Shown here piece by piece: positions 1-8,713 of a DNA stretch of 62,630 nt (position 1 is the stretch's first letter; each line of letters begins with the position of its first letter). Below the pieces are notes generated by a model. The model saw only the letters and a program-made list of their open reading frames with translations. It did not search any database and was not told the origin of the DNA. Made by a program: the position numbers and the translations under genes. The stretch is from Pseudomonas sp. ANT_H4 (GTDB lineage Bacteria > Pseudomonadota > Gammaproteobacteria > Pseudomonadales > Pseudomonadaceae): contig NZ_VOBG01000029.1 in the NCBI RefSeq assembly GCF_008369295.1, positions 1 through 62,630 on the forward strand, in the 5' to 3' direction.

Positions 1-90
1 TTTGAACATTACAACGAGCAGCATCCGCACAGCGCTTTGAACTATCGCTCACCGAGGGAGTTCAGGCGCTTGGCGGCAGCACCAATTTAA
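1..90 (+). CDS. IS3-family transposase (OrfB), C-terminal fragment
   Basis: The frame is open from the first base and reads FEHYNEQHPHSALNYRSPRE before stopping about ten codons later. The pattern YN..HPHSALNYRSP is the conserved C-terminal signature of IS3-family OrfB integrases (rve domain), just after the catalytic glutamate region. Only the last 29 residues are present; the rest lies upstream of the window. The full protein would catalyse cut-and-circularise transposition of the element. The fragment alone says nothing about whether the copy is active. Confidence 0.85.
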   Translation, partial: FEHYNEQHPHSALNYRSPREFRRLAAAPI

Positions 91-121
91 CAGGGAGTTG
101 GTGTCCGGTTTTGTAGGGGCA
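1..121 (+). mobile_element. Right end of an IS3-family insertion sequence (partial)
   Basis: The first 90 bases encode the end of an IS3-type DDE transposase. They are followed by about 30 bases that end in GTCCGGTTTTGTAGGGGCA, read here as the terminal inverted repeat with the usual CA-3' end. The next base is porin coding sequence on the other strand, so the junction is set near 121. The left end lies outside the window, so the element's size and its target duplication cannot be read. The IS3 assignment rests on the transposase tail and is fairly safe; the exact subgroup is not determined. Confidence 0.8.
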
Positions 122-372
122 AATCCAACGCCCAAACCCACGCTGCCTTGGGTGAAGCCGGACTTGGCGTCGAGGATGAAACTCTGGGTCCACTCCTGCG
201 CACCGCCCTGGGCCTTGGTCGGGTTGGTGAAGTTACGGTTGAAGAAGAAATTACGCAGGTTGAGGTTGGCGCTGGCGTCTTCCAGAAAGCCGTGTTCTTC
301 GGCCAGGGCCGGGAGGGCGAGGCTGGCGACGGCGGTGGCCAACAGTAGTTTGCGGGCGTGGAGGGTGCTCAT
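122..372 (-). pseudogene. OprD-family porin, N-terminal stub cut by the IS
   Basis: The reading frame starts with a signal peptide (MSTLHARKLLLATAVASLAL...ALA) followed by GFLEDASANLNLRNFFFNRN and WTQSFILDAKSGFTQGSVG. This is the typical mature start of Pseudomonas OprD-family substrate-specific outer-membrane channels. OprD proteins are about 420 residues, but porin identity stops after roughly 83 residues, exactly at the IS end, and the frame then runs into IS sequence. The remaining porin sequence should lie beyond the other IS end, outside the window. The gene is therefore disrupted. The substrate (amino acids, aromatic acids or other) cannot be told from this piece. Confidence 0.85.
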
Positions 373-653
373 GAAGTCGGGTCTCTCTAATTGTTAGGGA
401 TGAAGCAAGGCATCGCCGCAACCTGGGGTCGCAGACAAAAAACGCGCTGGGAAAAGTCGGTGGAGCGATATCAGCCGGAGCGGACAGTCATGGTGGCCTA
501 TCTGTTGTTATTGGTTTTGCAGGTGCCGGCAATGGTGCGGGGGAGCGGTGGGGGGATTCAATCGGGAGGGGCGGGTTTTGGGCGGTGATCGACCGGAAGT
601 CGTTGGAATGGTTTTTAGGGTGGCTTGTCCACAATGGCTTCATACCGCAAAGC
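373..653. other. Intergenic region upstream of the porin stub
   Basis: This stretch holds the upstream region of the disrupted porin and the downstream flank of the efflux operon. Short open frames here have no recognisable domain and overlap one another, so I regard them as chance. No clear promoter or operator could be assigned. Confidence 0.5.
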
Positions 654-676
654 AAAAAGCCCACCAAAAGGTGGGC
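654..676 (-). terminator. Rho-independent terminator of the emhABC operon
   Basis: On the minus strand a GCCCACC stem, a four-base loop and GGTGGGC are followed at once by TTTTT. It lies about 20 bases beyond the stop of emhC, as expected for the end of the efflux operon. Confidence 0.85.
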
Positions 677-696
677 TTCGTTTTAGCTAGGTGCTA

Positions 697-2154
697 TCAG
701 AACAACTTCAACTTCGGCGCTTCTTCTTTCAACGGCTCACTCTTCGCCGTTTGTTCACTCCAGCCGCCACCGAGAGCCTTATACAACGTCACTTCGCTGG
801 TCAGCTGCGCCAGGCGGTCGGTGATCAGCGATTGCTGGGCACTGAACAGCTGGCGCTGGGCATCGAGGAAGGTCAGGTTGCTGTCGACACCAATGCGGTA
901 GCGACGCTCGGCCAGACGGTAGTAGTCCTGGTTGGCGGTGACGAAGTCACGCTGGGCCTGCAACTGTTGGTTGTAGGTTTCACGTGCCGCCAGGCCATCA
1001 GAGACTTCCTGGAACGCGGTCTGGATCGACTTCTCGTAGTTCGCGACGTTGATCTCTTTCTGGATTTTCGAGTAGTCCAGGCTGGCGCGCAGGCTGCCGG
1101 CGTTGAAGATCGGAATGTTGATCTGCGGTGCGAACGACCAGGTCCCCGAGCCGCCCTTGAACAGGCCACCGAGATCCGGGCTCAGGGTGCCGGCATTGGC
1201 GGTCAGGCTGATGCTCGGGAAGAACGCAGCCCGTGCCGCACCGATGTTGGCGTTGGCGGCCTTGAGGTTGTACTCGGCCTGCAGGATGTCGGGACGACGT
1301 TGCAGCAGGTCAGAAGGCAGACCTGCCGGTACTTCGCTCAACAGGTCGTCAGCCAATGGCTTGCTGGCGAGGTTCGCCGGCAGACCGGTGCCCAGCAGCA
1401 GGGTCAGGCTATTTTCGTCCTGAGCCACCTGGCGGGTGTAGCGCGCCAGTTGTACCCGGGCATTTTCCACCGAGGTGCGCGACTGGCTCAGGTCCAGGGC
1501 CGAAGCCACACCGACTTCGTTGCTGCGGGAGGTGAGCTTGTAGCTCTCCTCGAACGCGCCCAGGGTGTCCTGGGTCAGTTTCAGCAGTTCCTTGTCGGCC
1601 TGCCAGGTCAGGTAGGCATTGGCCACGCTGGCCACCAGGCTGATCTGGGTTGTACGACGGGCTTCTTCGGTGGCGAAGTACTTCTGCAGCGCTTCTTCGC
1701 TCAGGCTGCGAACTCGACCGAACAGGTCCAGCTCGTAGGAACTGATGCCCAGGGTTGCCGAATACGAACTGGTGATGCCCGCTTCGCCAGTTTGCGAGGC
1801 CCGTGCTGGAACCCGCTGGCGGCTGCCGCTGCCATTGGCCGAAACCGCCGGGAACAGGTCGGCGCGTTGGATGCGGTACTGCGCGGCATAGGCGTCGATG
1901 TTCAGGGCCGCGACACGCAGGTCACGGTTGTTCACCAGCGCGGTCTGGATCAGCTGTTGCAGGGCAGGATCATGGAAAAACTGCTTCCAGCCCTGTTCGG
2001 CAGCGGCCTGGCTCGGCGCCTGGGCCGACGAATACGCCGGCCCTTGCGGGAACTGTGCGGCCACCGGCGCTTCGGGGCGCTGGTAGTCAGGTATCAGCGA
2101 GCAGCCACTGAGCACGAATGCCGTAACTGCCAGGGAAAGTAGCGACTTGCTCAT
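697..2154 (-). CDS. emhC: RND efflux outer-membrane channel EmhC/TtgC/OprM family
   Basis: This is a TolC-like outer-membrane lipoprotein that forms the exit duct of a tripartite drug and solvent efflux pump. The N-terminus has a lipobox (VLSGCS) after a hydrophobic signal, followed by IPDYQRPEAPVAAQFP, typical of OprM/TtgC. The 485-residue length is normal for the family, and two outer-membrane efflux repeats fill the rest (for example SYELDLFGRVRSLSEEAL and NIPIFNAG). Its start overlaps the end of emhB by four bases (ATGA), so translation is probably coupled. A terminator follows directly. Its naming as Emh rather than Ttg or Mex depends on the fluorescens-group placement. Confidence 0.93.
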   Translation of the reverse strand: MSKSLLSLAVTAFVLSGCSLIPDYQRPEAPVAAQFPQGPAYSSAQAPSQAAAEQGWKQFFHDPALQQLIQTALVNNRDLRVAALNIDAYAAQYRIQRADLFPAVSANGSGSRQRVPARASQTGEAGITSSYSATLGISSYELDLFGRVRSLSEEALQKYFATEEARRTTQISLVASVANAYLTWQADKELLKLTQDTLGAFEESYKLTSRSNEVGVASALDLSQSRTSVENARVQLARYTRQVAQDENSLTLLLGTGLPANLASKPLADDLLSEVPAGLPSDLLQRRPDILQAEYNLKAANANIGAARAAFFPSISLTANAGTLSPDLGGLFKGGSGTWSFAPQINIPIFNAGSLRASLDYSKIQKEINVANYEKSIQTAFQEVSDGLAARETYNQQLQAQRDFVTANQDYYRLAERRYRIGVDSNLTFLDAQRQLFSAQQSLITDRLAQLTSEVTLYKALGGGWSEQTAKSEPLKEEAPKLKLF

Positions 2155-5100
2155 TGGCCAGCCTCTTTAGAAATTTGCGTAGTGTCAGTCTTTTTCCGAC
2201 TGCCGATGGCTGACACGGTTACGAAGAACAGTGGCACCCAGAAGATCGCCAGGACAGTGGCGGTGATCATACCGCCAATTACCCCGGTACCGATGGCGTG
2301 TTGGCTGCCTGAACCGGCACCCGTGGAGATCGCCAGCGGCAGTACGCCGAGGACGAACGCCATGGAGGTCATGATGATCGGTCGCAGGCGCATCCGGGAG
2401 GCTTCGATAGCCGCCTCGACGATGCCTTTGCCTTGTTCGTGGAGCTCTTTGGCAAACTCGACAATCAAGATGGCGTTTTTCGCCGCCAGGCCCACCGTCA
2501 CCAATAGTCCGACCTGGAAGAACACGTCGTTGGACAGCCCCCGCATGCTGGTTGCCATCAGTGCACCGATAACCCCCAGCGGTACTACCAGCACCACTGC
2601 GATGGGGATCGACCAACTTTCGTACAGTGCTGCCAGACAGAGGAACACCACCAGCAACGACAGGGCGTACAGCGCAGGCGCCTGGGAACCGGATAGACGT
2701 TCTTCATAAGACAGGCCGGTCCAGGCATAGCCGACACCCGCCGGCAGTTGCTTGGCGATACGTTCGACTTCCGCCATCGCGTCACCGGTACTGTAGCCCG
2801 GTGCCGGTGTACCGAGGATTTCCATCGCCGCTACACCGTTATAGCGCGAGAGTTTCGGTGAGCCGAAAATCCATTGGCCCGAGGCAATGGCCGACAACGG
2901 TACCATCTTCCCGGAGTCGCTGCGCACGTACCATTTGTTCAGGTCTTCAGGGGACATACGGCCAGCGGCCTCACCCTGGATATAGACCTTCTTCACCCGA
3001 CCACGGTCGATGAAGTCGTTGATGTAGCTGCCACCCAGGGCAATCGAAAGGGTCTGGTTGATGCTCGCCAGGCTGATGCCCTGGGCGCTGGCCTTCTCGT
3101 CGTCAACGGTCAGCTCATACTGCGGCTCATCGTTTACACCGTTGGGACGTACGCCTGCAAGAATCTTGCTTTGCGAGGCCAGGCCGAGGAACTGGTTGCG
3201 TGCCGCCATCAACTTGTCGTGGCCGACGCCGCCCTGATCCTGCAGGAATACGTCGAAACCGGTGGCGTTACCCAACTCCAGTACCGACGGTGGCACGATG
3301 GCAAACACCATGGCGTCCTTGAAGGTTTGGGAGAAGTAGCCTTGGGCACGCTTGGCCACTTCGAACACCGACATCGATGAGTCGCGCTCATCCCATGGCT
3401 TGAGCATGACGAACGCCAGGCCCGAGCTTTGGCCACGACCGGCAAAGTTGAAGCCGTTTACGGTGAACACCGACTTCACGGCCTTGCCTTCGCCAGGTTC
3501 GCCTTCCTTGTCGAGCAACAGGTAGGCACGCATGTCGTCGATGACGGTCTGGGTACGCTCGGCCGAAGAACCGACTGGCGTCTGCACCTGGGCAAAGATC
3601 ACACCCTGGTCTTCCTCGGGCAGGAACGCGCTCGGAATACGGGTGAACAGCCAGATCATGCCGGCGAGGATGAGAATGTAGACCAGAAACGATGGAAACT
3701 TGTGCTTGATCATGTTGCCGACGCCGCGCTCGTAGCTCAGTACGCCACGGTCGAAGGTACGGTTGAACCAGCCAAAGAAGCCGCTCTTGGGCTGGCCGTG
3801 TTTTTCCGGATCAATCGGCTTGAGCATGGTGGCGCACAGGGCCGGGGTGAAGATCAGGGCAACCAGTACCGACAGCGCCATCGCCGAAACAATGGTGATG
3901 GAGAACTGTTTGTAGATCACACCGGTGGAGCCGCCAAAGAAGGCCATGGGCAGCAGTACCGCCGACAGCACCAGGGCAATACCCACCAGGGCGCCCTGGA
4001 TCTGGTCCATGGACTTGACCGTCGCCTCCTTGGGCGACAAGTGCTCCTCGGCCATTACCCGCTCAACGTTCTCCACCACCACGATCGCATCGTCCACCAA
4101 TAGACCGATGGCCAGGATCATGCCGAACATGGTCAGGGTGTTGATGGTGAAACCGAAGGCCGCGAGGATCCCGAAGGTACCCAGCAATACCACCGGCACC
4201 GTCATCGTGGTGATGATGGTGGCGCGGAAGTTTTGCAGAAACAGGAACATCACCAGGAACACTAGGACGATCGCTTCGACCAGGGTACTGACTACCCCGG
4301 AAATCGATTCGGTCACCACTGGGGTGGTGTCATACGGGATCACGGCTTTCATGCCTGGCGGGAAGAACGGTTCCAGGGATGCAACCGTGGTGCGGATGGC
4401 CTTGGCGGTGTCCAGGGCGTTAGCGCCGGACGCCAGTTTGATCGCTATGCCGGAAGCTGGCTTGCCGTTGAACTGCGCACTGATGCTGTAGTTCTGGCCG
4501 CCCAGTTCAACACGAGCAACATCGCCCAGGCGAACCTGGGAGCCGTCGGAGTTAACGCGCAGCAGGATCTTTTCGAACTGCTCGGCGCTTTGCAGACGGG
4601 TCTTGCCGATGATGGTGGCGTTCAGTTGCGTGCCGGGCAGGGCAGGCAGGCCGCCCAGTTGACCGCTGGCCACCTGTACGTTCTGCGCCTGGACGGCGTT
4701 GCTGACATCCACTGGAGTCATCTTGAAGTTGTTCAGCTTGGCTGGGTCCAGCCAGATACGCATGGCGTACTGGGAGCCGAAGACCTGGAAGTCACCCACG
4801 CCAGAGGTCCGGGAAATCGGGTCCTGGATGTTGGAAACGATGTAGTTGGAGAGGTCGTCCTTGGTCATGCTGCCGTCTTCCGACACCAGACCGATCATCA
4901 TCAGGAAGTTCTTCACCGCCTTGGTCACGCGGATACCCTGTTGCTGCACTTCTTGTGGCAGCAATGGGGTCGCCAGGTTCAGCTTGTTCTGCACCTGAAC
5001 CTGGGCGATGTCCGGGTTGGTACCCTGGTTGAACGTCGCGGTGATGGTCATGCTGCCGTCGGAGTTACTGTCCGAGGAGATATAGCGCAGGTTGTCGATA

Positions 5101-5312
5101 CCGTTGAGCTGTTGCTCGATGACCTGCACCACGGTGTCCTGCACGGTTTGTGCAGAAGCGCCTGGGTAGGTGACCTGGATGTCGATCGCTGTTGGAGCGA
5201 TGGCCGGGTACTGGTTGATGGGCAGCTTGAGGATCGATAGAGCGCCGACCAACATGATCACCAAGGCAATTACCCAGGCGAAAATGGGGCGGTCGATAAA
5301 AAATTTCGACAT
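2151..5312 (-). CDS. emhB: RND multidrug efflux permease EmhB/TtgB/MexB family
   Basis: This inner-membrane proton-driven HAE1-class pump subunit takes hydrophobic drugs, solvents and aromatic compounds from the periplasm or membrane. At 1053 residues it is full length. It starts MSKFFIDRPIFAWVIALVIM (first membrane helix), carries the proton-relay Asp pair in GLLVDDAIVVVENV near residue 405, and has the second-half helix block AKNAILIVEFAKEL. It sits four bases from emhA upstream and overlaps emhC downstream, so the three are one operon. In P. fluorescens and P. putida this pump exports polycyclic aromatics, chloramphenicol and other drugs; the exact range here is inferred. Confidence 0.95.
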   Translation of the reverse strand: MSKFFIDRPIFAWVIALVIMLVGALSILKLPINQYPAIAPTAIDIQVTYPGASAQTVQDTVVQVIEQQLNGIDNLRYISSDSNSDGSMTITATFNQGTNPDIAQVQVQNKLNLATPLLPQEVQQQGIRVTKAVKNFLMMIGLVSEDGSMTKDDLSNYIVSNIQDPISRTSGVGDFQVFGSQYAMRIWLDPAKLNNFKMTPVDVSNAVQAQNVQVASGQLGGLPALPGTQLNATIIGKTRLQSAEQFEKILLRVNSDGSQVRLGDVARVELGGQNYSISAQFNGKPASGIAIKLASGANALDTAKAIRTTVASLEPFFPPGMKAVIPYDTTPVVTESISGVVSTLVEAIVLVFLVMFLFLQNFRATIITTMTVPVVLLGTFGILAAFGFTINTLTMFGMILAIGLLVDDAIVVVENVERVMAEEHLSPKEATVKSMDQIQGALVGIALVLSAVLLPMAFFGGSTGVIYKQFSITIVSAMALSVLVALIFTPALCATMLKPIDPEKHGQPKSGFFGWFNRTFDRGVLSYERGVGNMIKHKFPSFLVYILILAGMIWLFTRIPSAFLPEEDQGVIFAQVQTPVGSSAERTQTVIDDMRAYLLLDKEGEPGEGKAVKSVFTVNGFNFAGRGQSSGLAFVMLKPWDERDSSMSVFEVAKRAQGYFSQTFKDAMVFAIVPPSVLELGNATGFDVFLQDQGGVGHDKLMAARNQFLGLASQSKILAGVRPNGVNDEPQYELTVDDEKASAQGISLASINQTLSIALGGSYINDFIDRGRVKKVYIQGEAAGRMSPEDLNKWYVRSDSGKMVPLSAIASGQWIFGSPKLSRYNGVAAMEILGTPAPGYSTGDAMAEVERIAKQLPAGVGYAWTGLSYEERLSGSQAPALYALSLLVVFLCLAALYESWSIPIAVVLVVPLGVIGALMATSMRGLSNDVFFQVGLLVTVGLAAKNAILIVEFAKELHEQGKGIVEAAIEASRMRLRPIIMTSMAFVLGVLPLAISTGAGSGSQHAIGTGVIGGMITATVLAIFWVPLFFVTVSAIGSRKKTDTTQISKEAGQ

Positions 5313-5315
5313 GAA

Positions 5316-6461
5316 TTACTCCCCTTTGCCAGCAGCGGCAGCAGGAGCAGCAGTACCGGCGGCCGTGGCGTTTTTGGCGTCTGTGACCTTGACCTCGATG
5401 CCCGGCTTGATGAACTGCAAGCCTTCGGTGATCACGCGGTCACCGGCATTCAAGCCTTTTTCCACCAGCCAATAGGCGCCGGTGGTGCGGTTGGCGACCA
5501 GTACACGCTGTTCAACCTTGTTGTCCTGGTTGACCACCAGCGCGGTCGGGATGCCCCGCAGGTCACGGGTCACGCCTTGCTGCGGTGCCAGGATGGCCTT
5601 GCTGTTCACACCGGCCTGCAGTTGTGCGTGGACAAACATGCCCGGCAGCAGGGTGTGGTCAGGGTTGGGGAACACGGCGCGCAGGGTCACGGAACCGGTG
5701 CTTTCGTCCACCGAGACTTCGGAGAACTCCAGTCTGCCTTCCAGGCCGTAGTTGCTGCCGTCTTCCAGGGTCAACTTGACCTTGGCAGCGTTGTCACCGG
5801 CTTTCTCCAACTGACCGCTTTCCATGTCGCGACGCAGTTTCAGCAGTTCGGTGGAGGATTGCGTGACGTCGACGTAGATCGGGTCCAGTTGCTGGATCAC
5901 TGCCATGGCGTCGGTCTGGCCGTTGCTGACCAGTGCGCCTTCGGTGACCGAAGAACGACCGATACGCCCGGAGATCGGGGCAAATACCTTGGTGTAGCGC
6001 ACGTTGATCTGGGCCGTTTGCAGGCTGGCTTCCGATTGCATGCGGTTGGAAACGGCAGTGTCGTACTCCTGGCGGCTGACCGCCTGCTCGTTGACCAATA
6101 GCTTGTAGCGGTCGGCAATCGATTTGGTCTGCGACAGGCTGGCCTGGGCGCTTTTGAGGGTGGCCTCATAGACCGACGGATCGATCTGATAGAGCTGCTG
6201 GCCTTCCTTGACGTCGGCGCCTTCCTTGAACAGACGCTTGAGAATGATGCCGTTGACCTGAGGCCGAACTTCCGCGATGCGGTAAGCCGTGGTGCGGCCC
6301 GGTAGTTCGGACGTCAGGGTGAAGGCTTGCGGTTGAATAGTGACCACGCCGACCTGAGGGGTTTGAGCGGGTGGAGCCGCCTCTTCCTTTTTACATCCGC
6401 TGAGCAGCGATGCCAGGGCGACGGCAGTGACCAGGGCGGTAACAGCTGGCTTAAGTTGCAT
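5316..6461 (-). CDS. emhA: RND efflux periplasmic adaptor EmhA/TtgA/MexA family
   Basis: This membrane-fusion lipoprotein joins the inner-membrane pump to the outer-membrane channel. I start it at the ATG giving MQLKPAVTALVTAVALASLL followed by the lipobox SGCKKEE; a longer frame exists but has no signal sequence at its start. The order is signal and lipobox, lipoyl/beta-barrel segment (PGRTTAYRIAEVRPQVNG), coiled-coil hairpin around residues 100-170, second lipoyl half and a C-terminal Ala-rich tail. First gene of the operon, about 90 bases downstream of the promoter-operator shared with emhR. Confidence 0.94.
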   Translation of the reverse strand: MQLKPAVTALVTAVALASLLSGCKKEEAAPPAQTPQVGVVTIQPQAFTLTSELPGRTTAYRIAEVRPQVNGIILKRLFKEGADVKEGQQLYQIDPSVYEATLKSAQASLSQTKSIADRYKLLVNEQAVSRQEYDTAVSNRMQSEASLQTAQINVRYTKVFAPISGRIGRSSVTEGALVSNGQTDAMAVIQQLDPIYVDVTQSSTELLKLRRDMESGQLEKAGDNAAKVKLTLEDGSNYGLEGRLEFSEVSVDESTGSVTLRAVFPNPDHTLLPGMFVHAQLQAGVNSKAILAPQQGVTRDLRGIPTALVVNQDNKVEQRVLVANRTTGAYWLVEKGLNAGDRVITEGLQFIKPGIEVKVTDAKNATAAGTAAPAAAAGKGE

Positions 6462-6550
6462 GAAGATCCTCGGGTCAGGTACGCAGGATGCGCACAAGAA
6501 GTGTGGAAGGGTAAAAAACAGGCACTGAGTGGATAAGTAGCTTGCTACGC

Positions 6551-6580
6551 AATATACTTACGTTCATGGTTGTTTGTAAA
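6551..6580 (-). promoter_or_regulatory. emhABC promoter overlapped by EmhR/TtgR operator
   Basis: On the minus strand TTTACA (-35) and TATATT (-10) are separated by 18 bases. The whole span, including ACAAACAACCATGAACGTAA, closely matches the known TtgR operator of P. putida as I remember it. A repressor bound here would cover both promoter boxes of emhABC. The site also lies in front of the divergent emhR, consistent with autoregulation. Confidence 0.85.
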
Positions 6581-6726
6581 CTCTTGACAGGTTTCCCGGA
6601 TTCGTCACAACTCTCCGTTGAAAGCCTAGATTCTAGTACGTTCGGCACCCATGACGGTGTTGTCCCATAATTATTCAGATGGTCGTTGTCGACCACCCCA
6701 AGTGTCCTGATTGAGGTTTTACTGCC

Positions 6727-7359
6727 ATGGTTCGTCGTACCAAAGAGGAAGCTCAGGAAACGCGCAGCCAGATACTTGAGGCCGCCGAGCAGGCTTTTTA
6801 CGAGCGCGGGGTTGCGCGAACCACGCTGGCGGATATCGCGGCGCTGGCAGGCGTGACGCGTGGTGCCATCTACTGGCACTTTAGCAACAAGGCCGACCTG
6901 GTGCAGGCGATGCTCGATACCCTGCATGAGCCGCTGGATGAAATGGCCAGGGCCAGCGAGAGCGAGGATGAAGTCGACCCGCTGGGCTGTATGCGCAAGT
7001 TGTTGATTCATCTGTTCCATCAAGTAGCCCTGGACCCGAAGACCCGGCGCATTAATGAGATTTTGTTTCATAAGTGCGAATTCACCGATGAAATGTGTGA
7101 TCTGCGCCGTCAGCGTCAGACGGCCAGCCTGGAGTGCAACCTGTGCATCGGCCTGGCCCTGCGTAACGCGGTCCATCGCGGGCAACTTCCGGAGAATCTC
7201 GACACCGTACGCGCCGCGGTGTGCATGCATGCCTATATCGACGGAATCCTTGGCCAGTGGCTGCTGGTGCCTGACAGCTTTCAGTTGCACCAGGAGGCAG
7301 AGCGTTGGGTCGACATCGCGTTGGACATGCTGCGTTTGAGCCCTAGCCTGCGCGATTAA
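6727..7359 (+). CDS. emhR: TetR-family repressor EmhR/TtgR of the efflux operon
   Basis: This local repressor binds the emhA-emhR intergenic operator and is released by pump substrates. The 210-residue protein begins MVRRTKEEAQETRSQILEAA, with a TetR helix-turn-helix around residues 30-50 (TTLADIAALAGVTRGAIYWHF) and a ligand domain with the TtgR-like stretches ESEDEVDPLGCMRKLL and RINEILFHKCEFTDEMC. The tail WVDIALDMLRLSPSLRD also matches the TtgR family closely. It is transcribed away from emhABC, the usual arrangement. A good TTGACA lies just downstream of the operator, but I could not pick a convincing -10 for it. Confidence 0.93.
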   Translation: MVRRTKEEAQETRSQILEAAEQAFYERGVARTTLADIAALAGVTRGAIYWHFSNKADLVQAMLDTLHEPLDEMARASESEDEVDPLGCMRKLLIHLFHQVALDPKTRRINEILFHKCEFTDEMCDLRRQRQTASLECNLCIGLALRNAVHRGQLPENLDTVRAAVCMHAYIDGILGQWLLVPDSFQLHQEAERWVDIALDMLRLSPSLRD

Positions 7360-7543
7360 GACAAAATGCGTAATTGCGTCCAGTTGTGTCAACAGTAAAG
7401 ATCAGGGTGGGTCAATCGTCTCTTTGCCTGATTTTGTGGAATGACTTTATATATGGGCTGGCGCAGGGTTGATAGGAAGTCGACTAAGTATTTTGTAGCG
7501 ATATTGTTGCAAGGCTGTGAAGGAATGTTTCCCGCCGCTCTGT

Positions 7544-7561
7544 GAGCGAGCTTGCTCGCGA
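7544..7561. repeat. REP-type element
   Basis: The core GAGCGAGCTTGCTCGCGA is a short imperfect palindrome typical of Pseudomonas REP sequences. The same core recurs near 12714, 47411 and, inverted, near 59712. Here it lies in the gap between emhR and xenB. Confidence 0.8.
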
Positions 7562-7587
7562 AGGTCGTTAACGATAACGGACGTGCA

Positions 7588-7620
7588 GAAAAGCCCCGGT
7601 TCTCACAAGCCGGGGCTTTT
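7588..7620. terminator. Bidirectional terminator between emhR and xenB
   Basis: An AAAAGCCCCGG arm pairs with CCGGGGCTTTT across a short loop, so both strands have a GC stem followed by a T run. It lies just beyond the stop of xenB on the minus strand and can also end emhR transcription on the plus strand. Confidence 0.85.
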
Positions 7621-7633
7621 GCGCTTTAGCGGA

Positions 7634-8689
7634 TCAGAGCGCCAAAGTCGGGTAGTCGATGTAGCCGACCGGGCCCTTGGCGTAGAAGGTTTCCGGATGC
7701 GCTTCGTTTAGCGGTGCATCGGCCTTCAGGCGAGCCGGCAGGTCCGGGTTGGCGATAAACGGTACGCCGAAAGCCACCGCGTCTGCCTTGCCCGAAGCCA
7801 GCCAAGCGTTGGCGCTGTCTTTGGTGAAGCGTTCGTTGGCGATGTACGGGCCGCCGAACGCTGCTTTCAGTTGTGGGCCCAGGCTGTCGCCGGCTTCTTT
7901 TTCACGGGAGCAGATAAATGCGATGCCGCGTTTGCCCAGTTCCTTCGCCACGTAGGTGAAGGTCTGTGACAGGTTCTCGTCGCCCATATCATGGGAATCG
8001 GCACGCGGTGCCAAATGCACCCCCACACGGCCGGCGCCCCAGACTTCAATCACGGCGTCAGTCACTTCCAGCATCAGCCGTGCACGGTTTTCCAGGGAGC
8101 CGCCGTAGTTGTCGGTGCGCTGGTTGGTGCTGCTTTGCAGGAACTGGTCGAGCAGGTAGCCGTTGGCGCCGTGGACTTCCACGCCGTCAAAGCCAGCGGC
8201 CTTGGCGTTTTCGGCACCGACGCGATAGGCGTCGACGATATCGGCAATTTCAGCGGTTTCCAGGGCGCGTGGCGTCGGGTAATTGGCCAGCGGACGCACC
8301 AGGCTGACGTGACCTTCTGGCTTGATCGCACTTGGCGCGACCGGGGTTTCACCGTTCAGGTACGACTCGTGGGAGATCCGGCCGACGTGCCACAGTTGCA
8401 GGAAGATCTTGCCGCCTGCGCCGTGAACGGCCTTGGTGATGTTGGACCAGCCGCGAACCTGGTCGTTGGACCAGATACCCGGCGTGTCCGGGTAACCCAC
8501 GCCCATCGGCGTCACCGAGGTGGCTTCGCTGAGGATCAGCCCGGCGGAGGCCCGTTGCACATAGTATTCAGCCATCAGCGCATTGGGAACGCGGCCTTCA
8601 TCGGCACGGCAGCGGGTCAGTGGCGCCATGATGATGCGGTTGGACAGTTCCAGGTCGCCCAGTTTGATTGGATCGAAAATAGTCGTCAT
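7634..8689 (-). CDS. xenB: Old-yellow-enzyme ene-reductase XenB/NemA type
   Basis: This FMN-dependent NAD(P)H oxidoreductase reduces activated alkenes, nitrate esters and nitroaromatics. It carries IFDPIKLGDLELSNRIIMAP at the start, the flavin/active-site segments LQLWHVGRISH and GFDGVEVHGANGYLLDQFL, and GVPFIANPDLPARL near the end. About 350 residues is the family norm. I start at MTTIFDP because an AGAAGGG ribosome site sits correctly before it; a GTG three codons upstream is less likely. It lies 24 bases from an MFS exporter gene, probably in the same transcript and under the ArsR regulator upstream. Similarity to P. putida XenB is very high from memory; the physiological substrate is unknown. 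Confidence 0.92.
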   Translation of the reverse strand: MTTIFDPIKLGDLELSNRIIMAPLTRCRADEGRVPNALMAEYYVQRASAGLILSEATSVTPMGVGYPDTPGIWSNDQVRGWSNITKAVHGAGGKIFLQLWHVGRISHESYLNGETPVAPSAIKPEGHVSLVRPLANYPTPRALETAEIADIVDAYRVGAENAKAAGFDGVEVHGANGYLLDQFLQSSTNQRTDNYGGSLENRARLMLEVTDAVIEVWGAGRVGVHLAPRADSHDMGDENLSQTFTYVAKELGKRGIAFICSREKEAGDSLGPQLKAAFGGPYIANERFTKDSANAWLASGKADAVAFGVPFIANPDLPARLKADAPLNEAHPETFYAKGPVGYIDYPTLAL

Positions 8690-8713
8690 GGGATACACCC
8701 TTCTCTTTAGTGA

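Noticed and set aside
391..901. Overlapping small plus-strand frames before emhC
   Set aside because: No ribosome site, no conserved sequence, and they extend antisense into emhC.
691..2142. A long open frame on the plus strand opposite emhC
   Set aside because: It mirrors emhC codon for codon, has no domain or ribosome site, and emhC is a strongly conserved protein. Long antisense frames are common in GC-rich genomes.
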